A stretch of 31,873 nucleotides of DNA from a virus. Made by a program: the position numbers and the translations under genes. Under the pieces are notes generated by a model. That model ran no database searches, was not told where the DNA came from, and saw only the letters and a program-made list of their open reading frames with translations. This document shows, piece by piece, positions 15,633 through 21,642 of the stretch (positions within the stretch are counted from its first letter, which is position 1; each line of letters opens with the position of its first letter). The DNA is taken from IMG/VR virus record IMGVR_UViG_3300048026_000012, positions 1-31,873 of that record; one strand, given 5' to 3'.

Positions 15633-17479
15633 TACCGCCTCCCGTCAGGGCGCATGTCAATCCTCGGTGCACCAAGCTGCCATGTAACACCTTCTCCTGT
15701 AGACTCAACTTTCATAGCAAGCTGCCTACCACGCACGCGGGTATATATCTGCCCCGTATACGCCTCTACAGGAAGCACAGCCGTACGGGTTATCGTACGT
15801 GAGTTACTACCACCTTCCGACAGAGGATCATTATAGCCAGACCCAGAATTGGCAAGTGGCAGTAACGTCATCGTCGCACTGGGGGAACCTGTTGTAGACC
15901 CATCAAACCGTATGTCAGGCAATATGCGCCATATAAACGCAAACTGATGGCCGTCTTCTAAGTCAAACTCTGCAGAAGCAACAAACGCGTGTATGGCTGC
16001 GGTGGTGGCTGTCTCGTTGTCATCTACACCTTCCTCGTGGTTTACGAGGTTATATGAGTATGTAGCTGCAAGCGGGTTACCCCGTAGACCGGAATCAAGC
16101 CATGCGGTGCGGGCCATTGTGCCATAATACCAAATATCTTCTAGGTAGTTGTACACCACATAGCGATCTATATTTGTTTGATCGGCAGAACAATAGAACC
16201 ACCATATTTCGTGATACGACTCGTTAGTCCCTGCGAACACCTGCTCGTACTGTTGCTCGTTAAAGTTACCAAAAATAAACTTTCGTAGATCACAGCGCAG
16301 TGGTTGGGTACGTCCGTCATACTTGTAGAACTTATCTTTACCCATCCAATAGGCTACGCCGTTAGCATAGGCTACACAGTTTTGTGAGGCAGTAGATATG
16401 TTTTCACCAACAAGCTGCGCTGACCATACTACAGGGGCACCCACATATTGTAGGGAATACAACGCGGAATCAGTCCAAACCAAAACCTCTTGTCTGGCTT
16501 GCTTCGCAGCAATAATTTCTGTGCCGTTAGATAACGTAAGAAACCCTGCTTGTGACGTAACCGATGGTGTCCAATCTACCACGCTACCTTGATCTGACCA
16601 TCGCACCAACATGGGGTTGACTGTCGCACTACCAAACTCATTTGCGCCGAACGCAAACACAAAACGATTGATGTCGGATACTTCTATAAGGCGTTGGCTT
16701 GTGGGTACGTTGCTTGCGCCACCAAGAGTTGATAATTCTACCCCGCGAGATGTTAGCCCGTTAGTTGCATCCCAATAATATATCGGTCCCCCACGAGGCC
16801 CAAAAACAAGGTCTTCACCAAAGTTAGATTCACTCCAAAGTCTAATAGATTCTGTGGATGTTACGCCTACACCCCACGTACCAGAACTCCAAGAACCTGC
16901 GCCCCAACCCGTAAGTGGGATAGCAAACGCGGTGCCGACGTTAATCTGATATGCCGCTGTAACCGTACCACCACCTGTTGCGCTAGAAGACGCCGCGGAA
17001 CCCGCATCTATTGTGTATTCGTTGGTAGTGGTAGTAAGGGTTATCTGATATTCGCCGTTTAGTGTAAGCCCACCTACGGCAGTGGCACCACTATAGGTAA
17101 CAAAATCTCCGTCTGTGTAGCCACCATTTGCATCGGTAACCGTAACAATAGGAGAACCTGAAACTGTTTCAAACGGGTTTGTGAGCGTCACTGTAGCACG
17201 TAATGGAGTGATGTCGTTATACGCCCCACCGTTCTCAATGTAGTATTTTAGGTTGGTGCCGACGGCAATAAGGTTCTGACTACCTAGTGTTACCCAATTC
17301 CATAATGACCTGCACACACCTTGAAACGTGGTAGCAGATATACGTTGCCAACCACCTATCTTCTCAGGTGTACCCTGCCGAAAGCGTATCTTGTCGCACT
17401 CGTACCAGCCACCTTCGCTTGTGTAGCGTGTGTTTTCGCGGTTCACACCAGACTTTAAAAGTAGCTTCTTTAGGGGCAT
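15632..17479 (-). CDS. Large tail protein, nozzle/hub type (P22 gp10-like)
   Basis: The 615-residue protein begins MPLKKLLLKSGVNRENTRYT, then EGGWYECDKIRFRQGTPEKI and GGWQRI. This N-terminal pattern is characteristic of tail-hub or 'DNA stabilisation' proteins of short-tailed phages. The rest is all-beta with propeller-like strands (LIAVGTNLKYYIENG, VFAFGANEFGSATVNPMLVR, LYSLQYVGAPVVWSAQLVGE, VAYWMGKDKFYKYDGR). It ends with a conserved RVRGRQLAMKVESTGEGVTW. It would form the hexameric nozzle below the adaptor. The assignment to the gp10/nozzle class rests on sequence style and context, so it is moderately certain. It starts behind AAGGTGTAAC right after the endolysin. Confidence 0.7.
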   Translation of the reverse strand: MPLKKLLLKSGVNRENTRYTSEGGWYECDKIRFRQGTPEKIGGWQRISATTFQGVCRSLWNWVTLGSQNLIAVGTNLKYYIENGGAYNDITPLRATVTLTNPFETVSGSPIVTVTDANGGYTDGDFVTYSGATAVGGLTLNGEYQITLTTTTNEYTIDAGSAASSSATGGGTVTAAYQINVGTAFAIPLTGWGAGSWSSGTWGVGVTSTESIRLWSESNFGEDLVFGPRGGPIYYWDATNGLTSRGVELSTLGGASNVPTSQRLIEVSDINRFVFAFGANEFGSATVNPMLVRWSDQGSVVDWTPSVTSQAGFLTLSNGTEIIAAKQARQEVLVWTDSALYSLQYVGAPVVWSAQLVGENISTASQNCVAYANGVAYWMGKDKFYKYDGRTQPLRCDLRKFIFGNFNEQQYEQVFAGTNESYHEIWWFYCSADQTNIDRYVVYNYLEDIWYYGTMARTAWLDSGLRGNPLAATYSYNLVNHEEGVDDNETATTAAIHAFVASAEFDLEDGHQFAFIWRILPDIRFDGSTTGSPSATMTLLPLANSGSGYNDPLSEGGSNSRTITRTAVLPVEAYTGQIYTRVRGRQLAMKVESTGEGVTWQLGAPRIDMRPDGRR

Positions 17480-17487
17480 GTTACACC

Positions 17488-17964
17488 TTAATCTATAAGT
17501 TCAAAATGAGGGCCGTCAATAAATGGCCTGCGCCCCTGCGATCTACGAAGGTCAACATACGCGTTCATAGCGTCTTCCATTGTGCCGTTCCATTTACGAA
17601 TGTCCATAGGGTATGGCATTTCAGGTGTGCCCCATGCAGCGCCCCAACAAATAGGAACTCCTACCACGTCTGCGGCTTCTTTGATCGCATCGGCAAGATC
17701 ATCGTACAAATTCAGTTCCCACGATGCACGCCCATTAACATAGGCCATAATATCAAAAGCCTTACCCTCAAGGTGTTTTGACTTCATGGTTTGACTAGCG
17801 CCTTTAGCGACCAACTCTTTTTGTTGTTCCAAAGTTCTCATCCCTTGCACAACACCGAAATCAGTTTTTGTTAGGGTTATGGCATGTTTCACAACAGCCT
17901 GTAGCCGTTCGTCAATACCCTCAAGCCTATCAAGGCTACGTCTACTTAACTTAAACTCGCTCAT
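17488..17964 (-). CDS. Endolysin: M15-family zinc peptidase
   Basis: From the ATG at 17964, behind AGAGGAAGTAAC, the product has 158 residues. The zinc site is clear: KSKHLEGKAFDI (His64 and Asp71) and the C-terminal GPHFEL (His153), with Asp150 as a likely catalytic acid. The GVVQGMRTLEQQKELVAKGA segment (about 37-56) is the conserved substrate-side motif of the VanY/T5-type L-alanyl-D-glutamate or D-Ala-D-Ala peptidases. It would cut peptidoglycan stem peptides after the holin opens the membrane. A longer frame with an ATG at 18072 overlaps the holin gene and has no ribosome binding site, so I rejected it. No signal peptide is present, which fits holin-dependent release. Confidence 0.92.
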   Translation of the reverse strand: MSEFKLSRRSLDRLEGIDERLQAVVKHAITLTKTDFGVVQGMRTLEQQKELVAKGASQTMKSKHLEGKAFDIMAYVNGRASWELNLYDDLADAIKEAADVVGVPICWGAAWGTPEMPYPMDIRKWNGTMEDAMNAYVDLRRSQGRRPFIDGPHFELID

Positions 17965-17965
17965 G

Positions 17966-18349
17966 TTACTTCCTCTTAAAAAATGCCTGTGCCCCGCGCA
18001 CACCGAAACTGGCTGAAATTGCAATTCCAAGGCTGTAAAAATACCAGTCTGGCGCTTTGTTGAGCTGTTCAAAGCCTCGGTCTACCCAACCTTCTGCGCC
18101 CGGAATCCAGCATAAAATCAATGGGATAGACAAGATAATTACGAACCACTCATCCTTCCAGCTAGACTTGGCACCTTCTGCCATGATGCGTTCCCAGTCT
18201 GCGACTGAGGTTTCCTTGGACAGCATAATCTTGGCTTTGGCTTCTGCTTCTGTGAGTTTTAACTTGGCATCCGCGGCTTGTTTGTCAGCTTTACCCTGCA
18301 GCCAAGAAGAGGCTAGATTACCTAGTGGTCCTATTAGCGCCTGTATCAT
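17966..18349 (-). CDS. Holin, three-helix gene-transfer-agent type
   Basis: The 127-residue protein has an N-terminal amphipathic or hydrophobic stretch (MIQALIGPLGNLASSWLQGK). A charged helix (ADAKLKLTEAEAKAKIML) follows, then the element SSWKDEWFVIILSIPLILCW with a membrane segment at about 68-85. A second membrane segment, WYFYSLGIAISASFGVRGAQ, occupies about 102-122. The 'SWKDEW..ll.sIPlil.fip' and 'lGi.isasFG.Rg' blocks match the holin family with three transmembrane helices described in gene transfer agents (GTA_holin_3TM). It lies one base before the endolysin, so together they form the core lysis unit. Confidence 0.85.
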   Translation of the reverse strand: MIQALIGPLGNLASSWLQGKADKQAADAKLKLTEAEAKAKIMLSKETSVADWERIMAEGAKSSWKDEWFVIILSIPLILCWIPGAEGWVDRGFEQLNKAPDWYFYSLGIAISASFGVRGAQAFFKRK

Positions 18350-18546
18350 TTCTCAGACCCCAACCACACAGCTATCGTTCCCGTCATGGCCCCGCTGACC
18401 ACTGAAATCATTGCGGATTGCTGCGTTGACAAGTCATCCAAACTCATCCCCCACTCGATCACACGGATATACATAATCGTCATAACAACCATCATAAAAC
18501 GTGGCATGAGCTTGTATTGCAGAATCTTTTCAAAGGTATTTGCCAT
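18346..18546 (-). CDS. Probable holin, two membrane segments
   Basis: This 66-residue protein has two hydrophobic segments, MMVVMTIMYIRVIEW (about residues 18-32) and AMISVVSGAMTGTIAVWLG (about 44-62), joined by the polar loop GMSLDDLSTQQS. It starts MANTFEKILQYKLMPR and ends GSEK. Small size, two transmembrane helices and position directly before a second holin candidate and the endolysin fit a class II holin or an antiholin partner. It would sit in the inner membrane and control release of the peptidase. The start follows GAGGTG within the upstream gene. Confidence 0.75.
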   Translation of the reverse strand: MANTFEKILQYKLMPRFMMVVMTIMYIRVIEWGMSLDDLSTQQSAMISVVSGAMTGTIAVWLGSEK

Positions 18547-18547
18547 G

Positions 18548-18772
18548 TTACACCTCTATGTTTAACTTCGTTCCTTGCGGCCTGTCCGCATTGGTCTTGC
18601 GTCCGAACCTATCATAGCTTTCTGATAATTCCAACTGTTGCTTTCTTAGGGCTTCTAGGTGTTGGTGGTTATTCCTGTGGTTCTTTTCCACCCGCTGTTC
18701 TGTGAGGTGGTTTTCTATGCGTTCGCGTGCACGCGTTTGTTCGTGGATGTGACTTCCCACATCGAACGGCAT
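18548..18772 (-). CDS. Small charged helical protein, 74 residues
   Basis: The chosen ATG at 18772 follows AGGTGTAGGTAAC, the same start context as several neighbours. The product begins MPFDVGSHIHEQTRARERIE and is mostly one charged, coiled-coil-like helix (NNHQHLEALRKQQLELSESY). It ends with a basic linker and KLNIEV. A GTG at 18808 would add 12 residues and overlap the 40-residue gene by 14 bases, so I consider it less likely. No membrane segment is visible. It could be a cytoplasmic partner of the adjacent holin; function is unknown. Its final GAG GTG codons provide the Shine-Dalgarno for the next gene. Confidence 0.65.
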   Translation of the reverse strand: MPFDVGSHIHEQTRARERIENHLTEQRVEKNHRNNHQHLEALRKQQLELSESYDRFGRKTNADRPQGTKLNIEV

Positions 18773-18794
18773 GTTACCTACACCTGTAAGTCCG

Positions 18795-18917
18795 TCAGCC
18801 ACAGCCACCCCTTTCTATAACCCATTCTGCTATTTTACGATGATGTGTTATAATCACAATCTTGCCTCGCTCATCGTACACTATCCACCGCAATCTACCT
18901 ACTTGCACCAGTCGCAT
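18795..18917 (-). CDS. Tiny conserved-type protein, 40 residues
   Basis: An ATG at 18917 follows the previous TAA without a gap (TAAATG) and the frame stops at TGA 18797-18795. The product starts MRLVQVGRLRWIVYDERGKI and continues VIITHHRKIAEWVIERGGCG. It predicts two beta strands and one helix. Similar 'RWxVYDxxGxxxIITxxxxIAxxxxE' miniproteins lie near lysis genes in other marine phages, as far as I recall. It fills the only space between two genes. No function can be assigned. Confidence 0.55.
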   Translation of the reverse strand: MRLVQVGRLRWIVYDERGKIVIITHHRKIAEWVIERGGCG

Positions 18918-19391
18918 TTACCATCTGCCTTGGTCCTTACCGATCAACCAAACAGCAAAGCTCATAACAGTAACACCAACTGCAGCGGCCAGCAAACCAA
19001 CAACCCACTCAATAATTTTACGTTTTAGTTCTTCTTTGCGGTACAATTCCTCTTTGCGCTGCTTGCGCATCTGTGCCTCAATATACAACACCTCCTCCCA
19101 CGCGGACGGGCCATAATGAAATGATATAAAATTTTTGATTTCAGTACGCATTTGCTCCATCTTCTTCTTTTGGGCAAATATCTGTATCGCGGTTTCGTTA
19201 TCGGAGCCTTTGAAGCTGTACCATGGTGGGTTTTGTGCCCTGTCTTCTGCATAGGAAAAATCACTAAACGCCTTACCCCATTGGGAAAGTTGGCCAGACA
19301 TATCTTGGATGTCACGGCCTACGGCAATGCCTTTCTTTATGGCGTTAAAAGCGCTCGTCGCCATACCTACTGCTGTAATTGGATCAATCAT
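18918..19391 (-). CDS. Conserved phage protein with C-terminal membrane segment
   Basis: The 157-residue product begins MIDPITAVGMATSAFNAIKK, has a charged helical middle (EELYRKEELKRKIIEW), and ends with one membrane segment, WVVGLLAAAVGVTVMSFAVW, before LIGKDQGRW. Proteins with the 'MIDPITAVxMATSAFNAIKKG...GxDI' start occur in many marine phages, including large cyanophages. Their role is not established. The tail-anchored topology and its place among holins suggest a membrane or lysis-timing role. It starts inside the upstream stop (ACATGA) and the next small gene starts right after its TAA. Confidence 0.75.
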   Translation of the reverse strand: MIDPITAVGMATSAFNAIKKGIAVGRDIQDMSGQLSQWGKAFSDFSYAEDRAQNPPWYSFKGSDNETAIQIFAQKKKMEQMRTEIKNFISFHYGPSAWEEVLYIEAQMRKQRKEELYRKEELKRKIIEWVVGLLAAAVGVTVMSFAVWLIGKDQGRW

Positions 19392-19561
19392 GTTTCACGA
19401 AACCTCATGGGACACTGGTAATCAGGATCAACTCGGTAAATCCTGTCATAATAGCTATAGGGTCGCGTGCCACAGTCATACCAGCAGGCTTTGTAGAACC
19501 AACTGCCGTAGCCGTTTATGAACACATGCCCGTACCCTATGAATACGAGCGTGCAAAGCAT
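19388..19561 (-). CDS. Small cysteine- and tyrosine-rich protein, 57 residues
   Basis: The frame runs from ATG 19561, one base after the upstream stop (CGGTAACATG), to TGA 19390-19388, which overlaps the next ATG. It encodes MLCTLVFIGYGHVFINGYGS, then WFYKACWYDCGTRPYSYYDR and IYRVDPDYQCPMRFRET. Four cysteines (3, 26, 30 and 50) and about eight tyrosines are notable. Similar tiny proteins occur near lysis genes of marine phages, as far as I recall. The N-terminal hydrophobic stretch is short and I cannot call it a true signal peptide. Overlap on both sides and the shared start context support real translation. Confidence 0.7.
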   Translation of the reverse strand: MLCTLVFIGYGHVFINGYGSWFYKACWYDCGTRPYSYYDRIYRVDPDYQCPMRFRET

Positions 19562-19562
19562 G

Positions 19563-19796
19563 TTACCGCTCCATTAAGCGGTCTATTTTTTCTTCGATAC
19601 GATCAAACCGCGCAACGATTTGGTTCATAACAGTCGTGCTGTCACTTTTAGTGACGTATTCTTTTGCCATTTCTTCTCTTGTTTTGTTCAAGAGAATTTG
19701 AACGCGCCCAAGTTCAGCGTGTTGTGTTTTTATCCACCAACCCAAACCACCGATTGCAGTGGCTAGACCAAAATTTATGAGCGCGTTCATTTCCAT
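19563..19796 (-). CDS. Small membrane-anchored coiled-coil protein
   Basis: From the ATG at 19796 the product has 77 residues (MEMNALINFGLATAIGGLGW start). One hydrophobic segment (ALINFGLATAIGGLGWWI) is followed by a charged helix, KTREEMAKEYVTKSD, and a C-terminal coiled coil, ARFDRIEEKIDRLMER. An ATG at 19814 would add six residues but overlaps the upstream gene by 17 bases; an ATG at 19790 is also possible. One membrane anchor plus coiled coil resembles XhlA-type lysis accessory proteins or inner-membrane spanin subunits. It belongs to the lysis block by position. The exact role is not determined. Confidence 0.7.
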   Translation of the reverse strand: MEMNALINFGLATAIGGLGWWIKTQHAELGRVQILLNKTREEMAKEYVTKSDSTTVMNQIVARFDRIEEKIDRLMER

Positions 19797-19797
19797 T

Positions 19798-20124
19798 TTA
19801 CCAAGGGACTCCATCAGCGGTATCGGCGTTGCGTGTGATCTGAGCGTCTACCTTACCAACCAAACGCGTTTCCATTTCTGATGCAGTCTCCCCATCTGGT
19901 AGGTCTGCTTTAACCCAACCTAGCACAGTCTCTTCGGTTAGGGAATCATAGGGTACGAAATCCGACGCCGACGGATCAGGCGTACATGTGTACTTGCCAC
20001 CAGCACTTGCTGTCTCTGGGCCAGAATCGTTTGTCGCGGTGCAGGACCAACGCACCTCGTATACGCCGCCGTCTGATACGTTACGGCGCATGTCATTTAC
20101 GGTCCAAGTCGTTGCTACAGGCAT
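19798..20124 (-). CDS. Small conserved phage protein, 108 residues
   Basis: The product begins MPVATTWTVNDMRRNVSDGG and continues VYEVRWSCTATNDSGPETAS. It then has SDFVPYDSLTEETVLGWVKA and ends TADGVPW. The arrangement 'TWxVxxxxRxxSDGGVYxVxW', 'FxPYxxLTEExVLGWVK' and a final 'GxPW' is a recurrent small protein of phage tail regions. Function is unknown. It forms a pair with the 83-residue gene upstream, with a single base between stop and start (TAACATG). No membrane segment is seen. Confidence 0.75.
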   Translation of the reverse strand: MPVATTWTVNDMRRNVSDGGVYEVRWSCTATNDSGPETASAGGKYTCTPDPSASDFVPYDSLTEETVLGWVKADLPDGETASEMETRLVGKVDAQITRNADTADGVPW

Positions 20125-20125
20125 G

Positions 20126-20377
20126 TTATACCTCTTGTGCTGCTAAGTGTGCGGCGTAAGCATCCTTAACCGCTTGGGTGTGAACTGCATTGCAGATGGC
20201 TTGCACCTCTGTGCTTTCACCTGTGATGTCTGCATCTGGTGCAACTACATGGCGGTGGAAACTACGGCTGATCTCTACACCGTCACGCTTAATGACCGTG
20301 GCTGTGCGCACCTGAACGTGCTTAAAGTCGCCTACGATCTCTATTTTGTCTTCTACTGTTTCTTCTGTTAGTGCCAT
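20126..20377 (-). CDS. Small conserved phage protein, 83 residues
   Basis: The gene starts at ATG 20377 behind AGGAGA. It encodes EDKIEIVGDFKHVQVRTATV, IKRDGVEISRSFHRHVVAPD, and a helical tail ending AHLAAQEV. The 'KIEIVGxxKxVQVRTATVIxxDGxEISRSFHRHV' core is common next to fibre and lysis genes in marine phages, with no known function. A small beta sheet followed by one helix is likely. Its last two codons before the stop (GAG GTA) double as the Shine-Dalgarno for the next gene. Confidence 0.75.
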   Translation of the reverse strand: MALTEETVEDKIEIVGDFKHVQVRTATVIKRDGVEISRSFHRHVVAPDADITGESTEVQAICNAVHTQAVKDAYAAHLAAQEV

Positions 20378-20394
20378 CGTTTATCTCCTATGAT

Positions 20395-20411
20395 GGTTGG
20401 ACTGTCCAACC
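20395..20411 (-). promoter_or_regulatory. Intergenic hairpin before the lysis block
   Basis: GGTTGGA (20411-20405), loop CAG and TCCAACC (20401-20395) form a perfect 7-bp stem. It lies in the 51-base gap between the fibre gene and the 83-residue gene, about 10 bases upstream of the AGGAGA ribosome binding site. No U-run follows, so it is not an ordinary terminator. An RNA processing or stability site is possible. Confidence 0.5.
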
Positions 20412-20428
20412 CAAAGCTATGCAGTGGG

Positions 20429-21244
20429 TTATGTCGTCATGTAACTCATTGTTAATCTAAAGTTTGCGCTTTCGTTTACGCAGTTTTGGCGGGTAGCTCC
20501 CCCATTGTCTGAAGAGCCATAAAGCGCAATAATAGAAGAGCCGCCTAGCCCCAAGCCGACAAGCATTGTACCACCTGTCCAGTTAATATTGCTTGGTAAA
20601 GCCGCCCCTACTGGATAATTTTGACTACCGGGACTGAGATTTGCTATTGGATATGGAATACCTTTTAATTCCATAAATCCTGAGCCAGTCATAGAACTCC
20701 AATTTACGATGCAATTTATATTTACTAACCGACCGATTTTTGTGTAATAGCCATTTCGGCTGCTATAAGTTGTTGTACCCGCAGTAGCAGAGCCTGTTAC
20801 TGTAGGAGCAAACGTCCCCTCCTCATAGTCATCCAACAAAGAAGAAGTTTGCTCACTACCCGCAGATGCAGAAAAGTCGATGCCTTGTCCGTCGGGGAAT
20901 GCTAAGTTACCGTTCACATTGAATCTAGCCGATTCTGCTGCGATACCGTCTGTGCCTTGTTTTGTCGCAAAGATTAAGGTTCGCCCGGGATTAGTGCCGT
21001 CGTACTTTGACGCCTGTATGTATGCGTTACTATTATCTGCATACATAAGAAGTTTGGTGGTAGAGCCATCATTTATCTCTAAACTTTCAGAAGCGTTAGG
21101 TACTGTAAAAGGCGCAGGGTTTACTGCACTAATTACAACACGCCCATTTAAATGAACATTATCCTTATCCTGATACGCCATCGTACCAAGGTCCGCATTT
21201 GTAGGCACCTGATCGGGGTCTGTTCCGTATAGTTTCTTAGCCAT
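20429..21244 (-). CDS. Tail fibre / receptor-binding protein with DYEEGTF module
   Basis: The 271-residue product begins MAKKLYGTDPDQVPTNADLG, a short virion-attachment sequence shared by several marine phage fibres. It continues with FNVNGNLAFPDGQGIDFSAS. From about residue 135 it contains the widespread receptor-tip module LLDDYEEGTFAPTVTGSATA, then TYSSRNGYYTKIGRLVNINC. The 'DDYEEGTFTPTVxG...GxYTKIGxxV' module is found at the ends of many fibres of marine siphoviruses and podoviruses and is presumed to contact the host. This is the third fibre-type gene in the cassette, so the virion probably has several adhesins. Confidence 0.85.
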   Translation of the reverse strand: MAKKLYGTDPDQVPTNADLGTMAYQDKDNVHLNGRVVISAVNPAPFTVPNASESLEINDGSTTKLLMYADNSNAYIQASKYDGTNPGRTLIFATKQGTDGIAAESARFNVNGNLAFPDGQGIDFSASAGSEQTSSLLDDYEEGTFAPTVTGSATAGTTTYSSRNGYYTKIGRLVNINCIVNWSSMTGSGFMELKGIPYPIANLSPGSQNYPVGAALPSNINWTGGTMLVGLGLGGSSIIALYGSSDNGGATRQNCVNESANFRLTMSYMTT

Positions 21245-21639
21245 TATTCATCTCCTGCCCAGATACGCACTGGGTCGGCTGGCGTTGCAATCGTAGGCAG
21301 CGCGGCAATCTGTTCTTCTGTTAACGCGGGAATGTCCACCCCATCGCGTAGGTTCGCGTAGTAGAAGTCGTCAATCGGTTCAGGGGTCGGCTCCCCCGTA
21401 TCTGGATCAATCGGCCCTGTGTTGGCGTAGATCGTACCAATCTGATCGAACATCGAAGTTTTGCTTACCCATGTGTAGGCACCAGTCTTTACAAACTCCC
21501 CATCCGTTTCCGCGTCATAGTCATCAGGTGGAGTATTTAAAGGATCATCAGGGTCGTATTCCTTGAATGCCAACCCTGCGGTTTCCATCGCTTCCCAGAG
21601 GGCTTGTTCGTCAGTGGCTTTGAGGTAATAGGTAGCCAT
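21244..21639 (-). CDS. Small acidic protein between fibre genes
   Basis: This 131-residue acidic protein begins MATYYLKATDEQALWEAMET and has a Pro/Asp-rich middle (AFKEYDPDDPLNTPPDDYDA, then TGPIDPDTGEPTPEPIDDFY). It ends with PALTEEQIAALPTIATPADP and VRIWAGDE. It lies between two fibre genes and overlaps the next start by one base (TAATG). Position and acidity are compatible with a fibre-assembly factor or a small fibre-associated subunit. I do not recognise a proven chaperone family, so that role is only a guess. Confidence 0.7.
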   Translation of the reverse strand: MATYYLKATDEQALWEAMETAGLAFKEYDPDDPLNTPPDDYDAETDGEFVKTGAYTWVSKTSMFDQIGTIYANTGPIDPDTGEPTPEPIDDFYYANLRDGVDIPALTEEQIAALPTIATPADPVRIWAGDE

Positions 21640-21642
21640 GTC

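Noticed and set aside
17488-18072. Longer endolysin start at 18072
   Set aside because: The extra 36 residues overlap the holin gene and show no motif or ribosome binding site, while ATG 17964 follows a good Shine-Dalgarno and begins the conserved domain.
18548-18808. GTG start at 18808 for the small helical protein
   Set aside because: ATG 18772 has the AGGTG and GTAACATG context shared with neighbours and avoids overlap with the 40-residue gene. The GTG start is not impossible.
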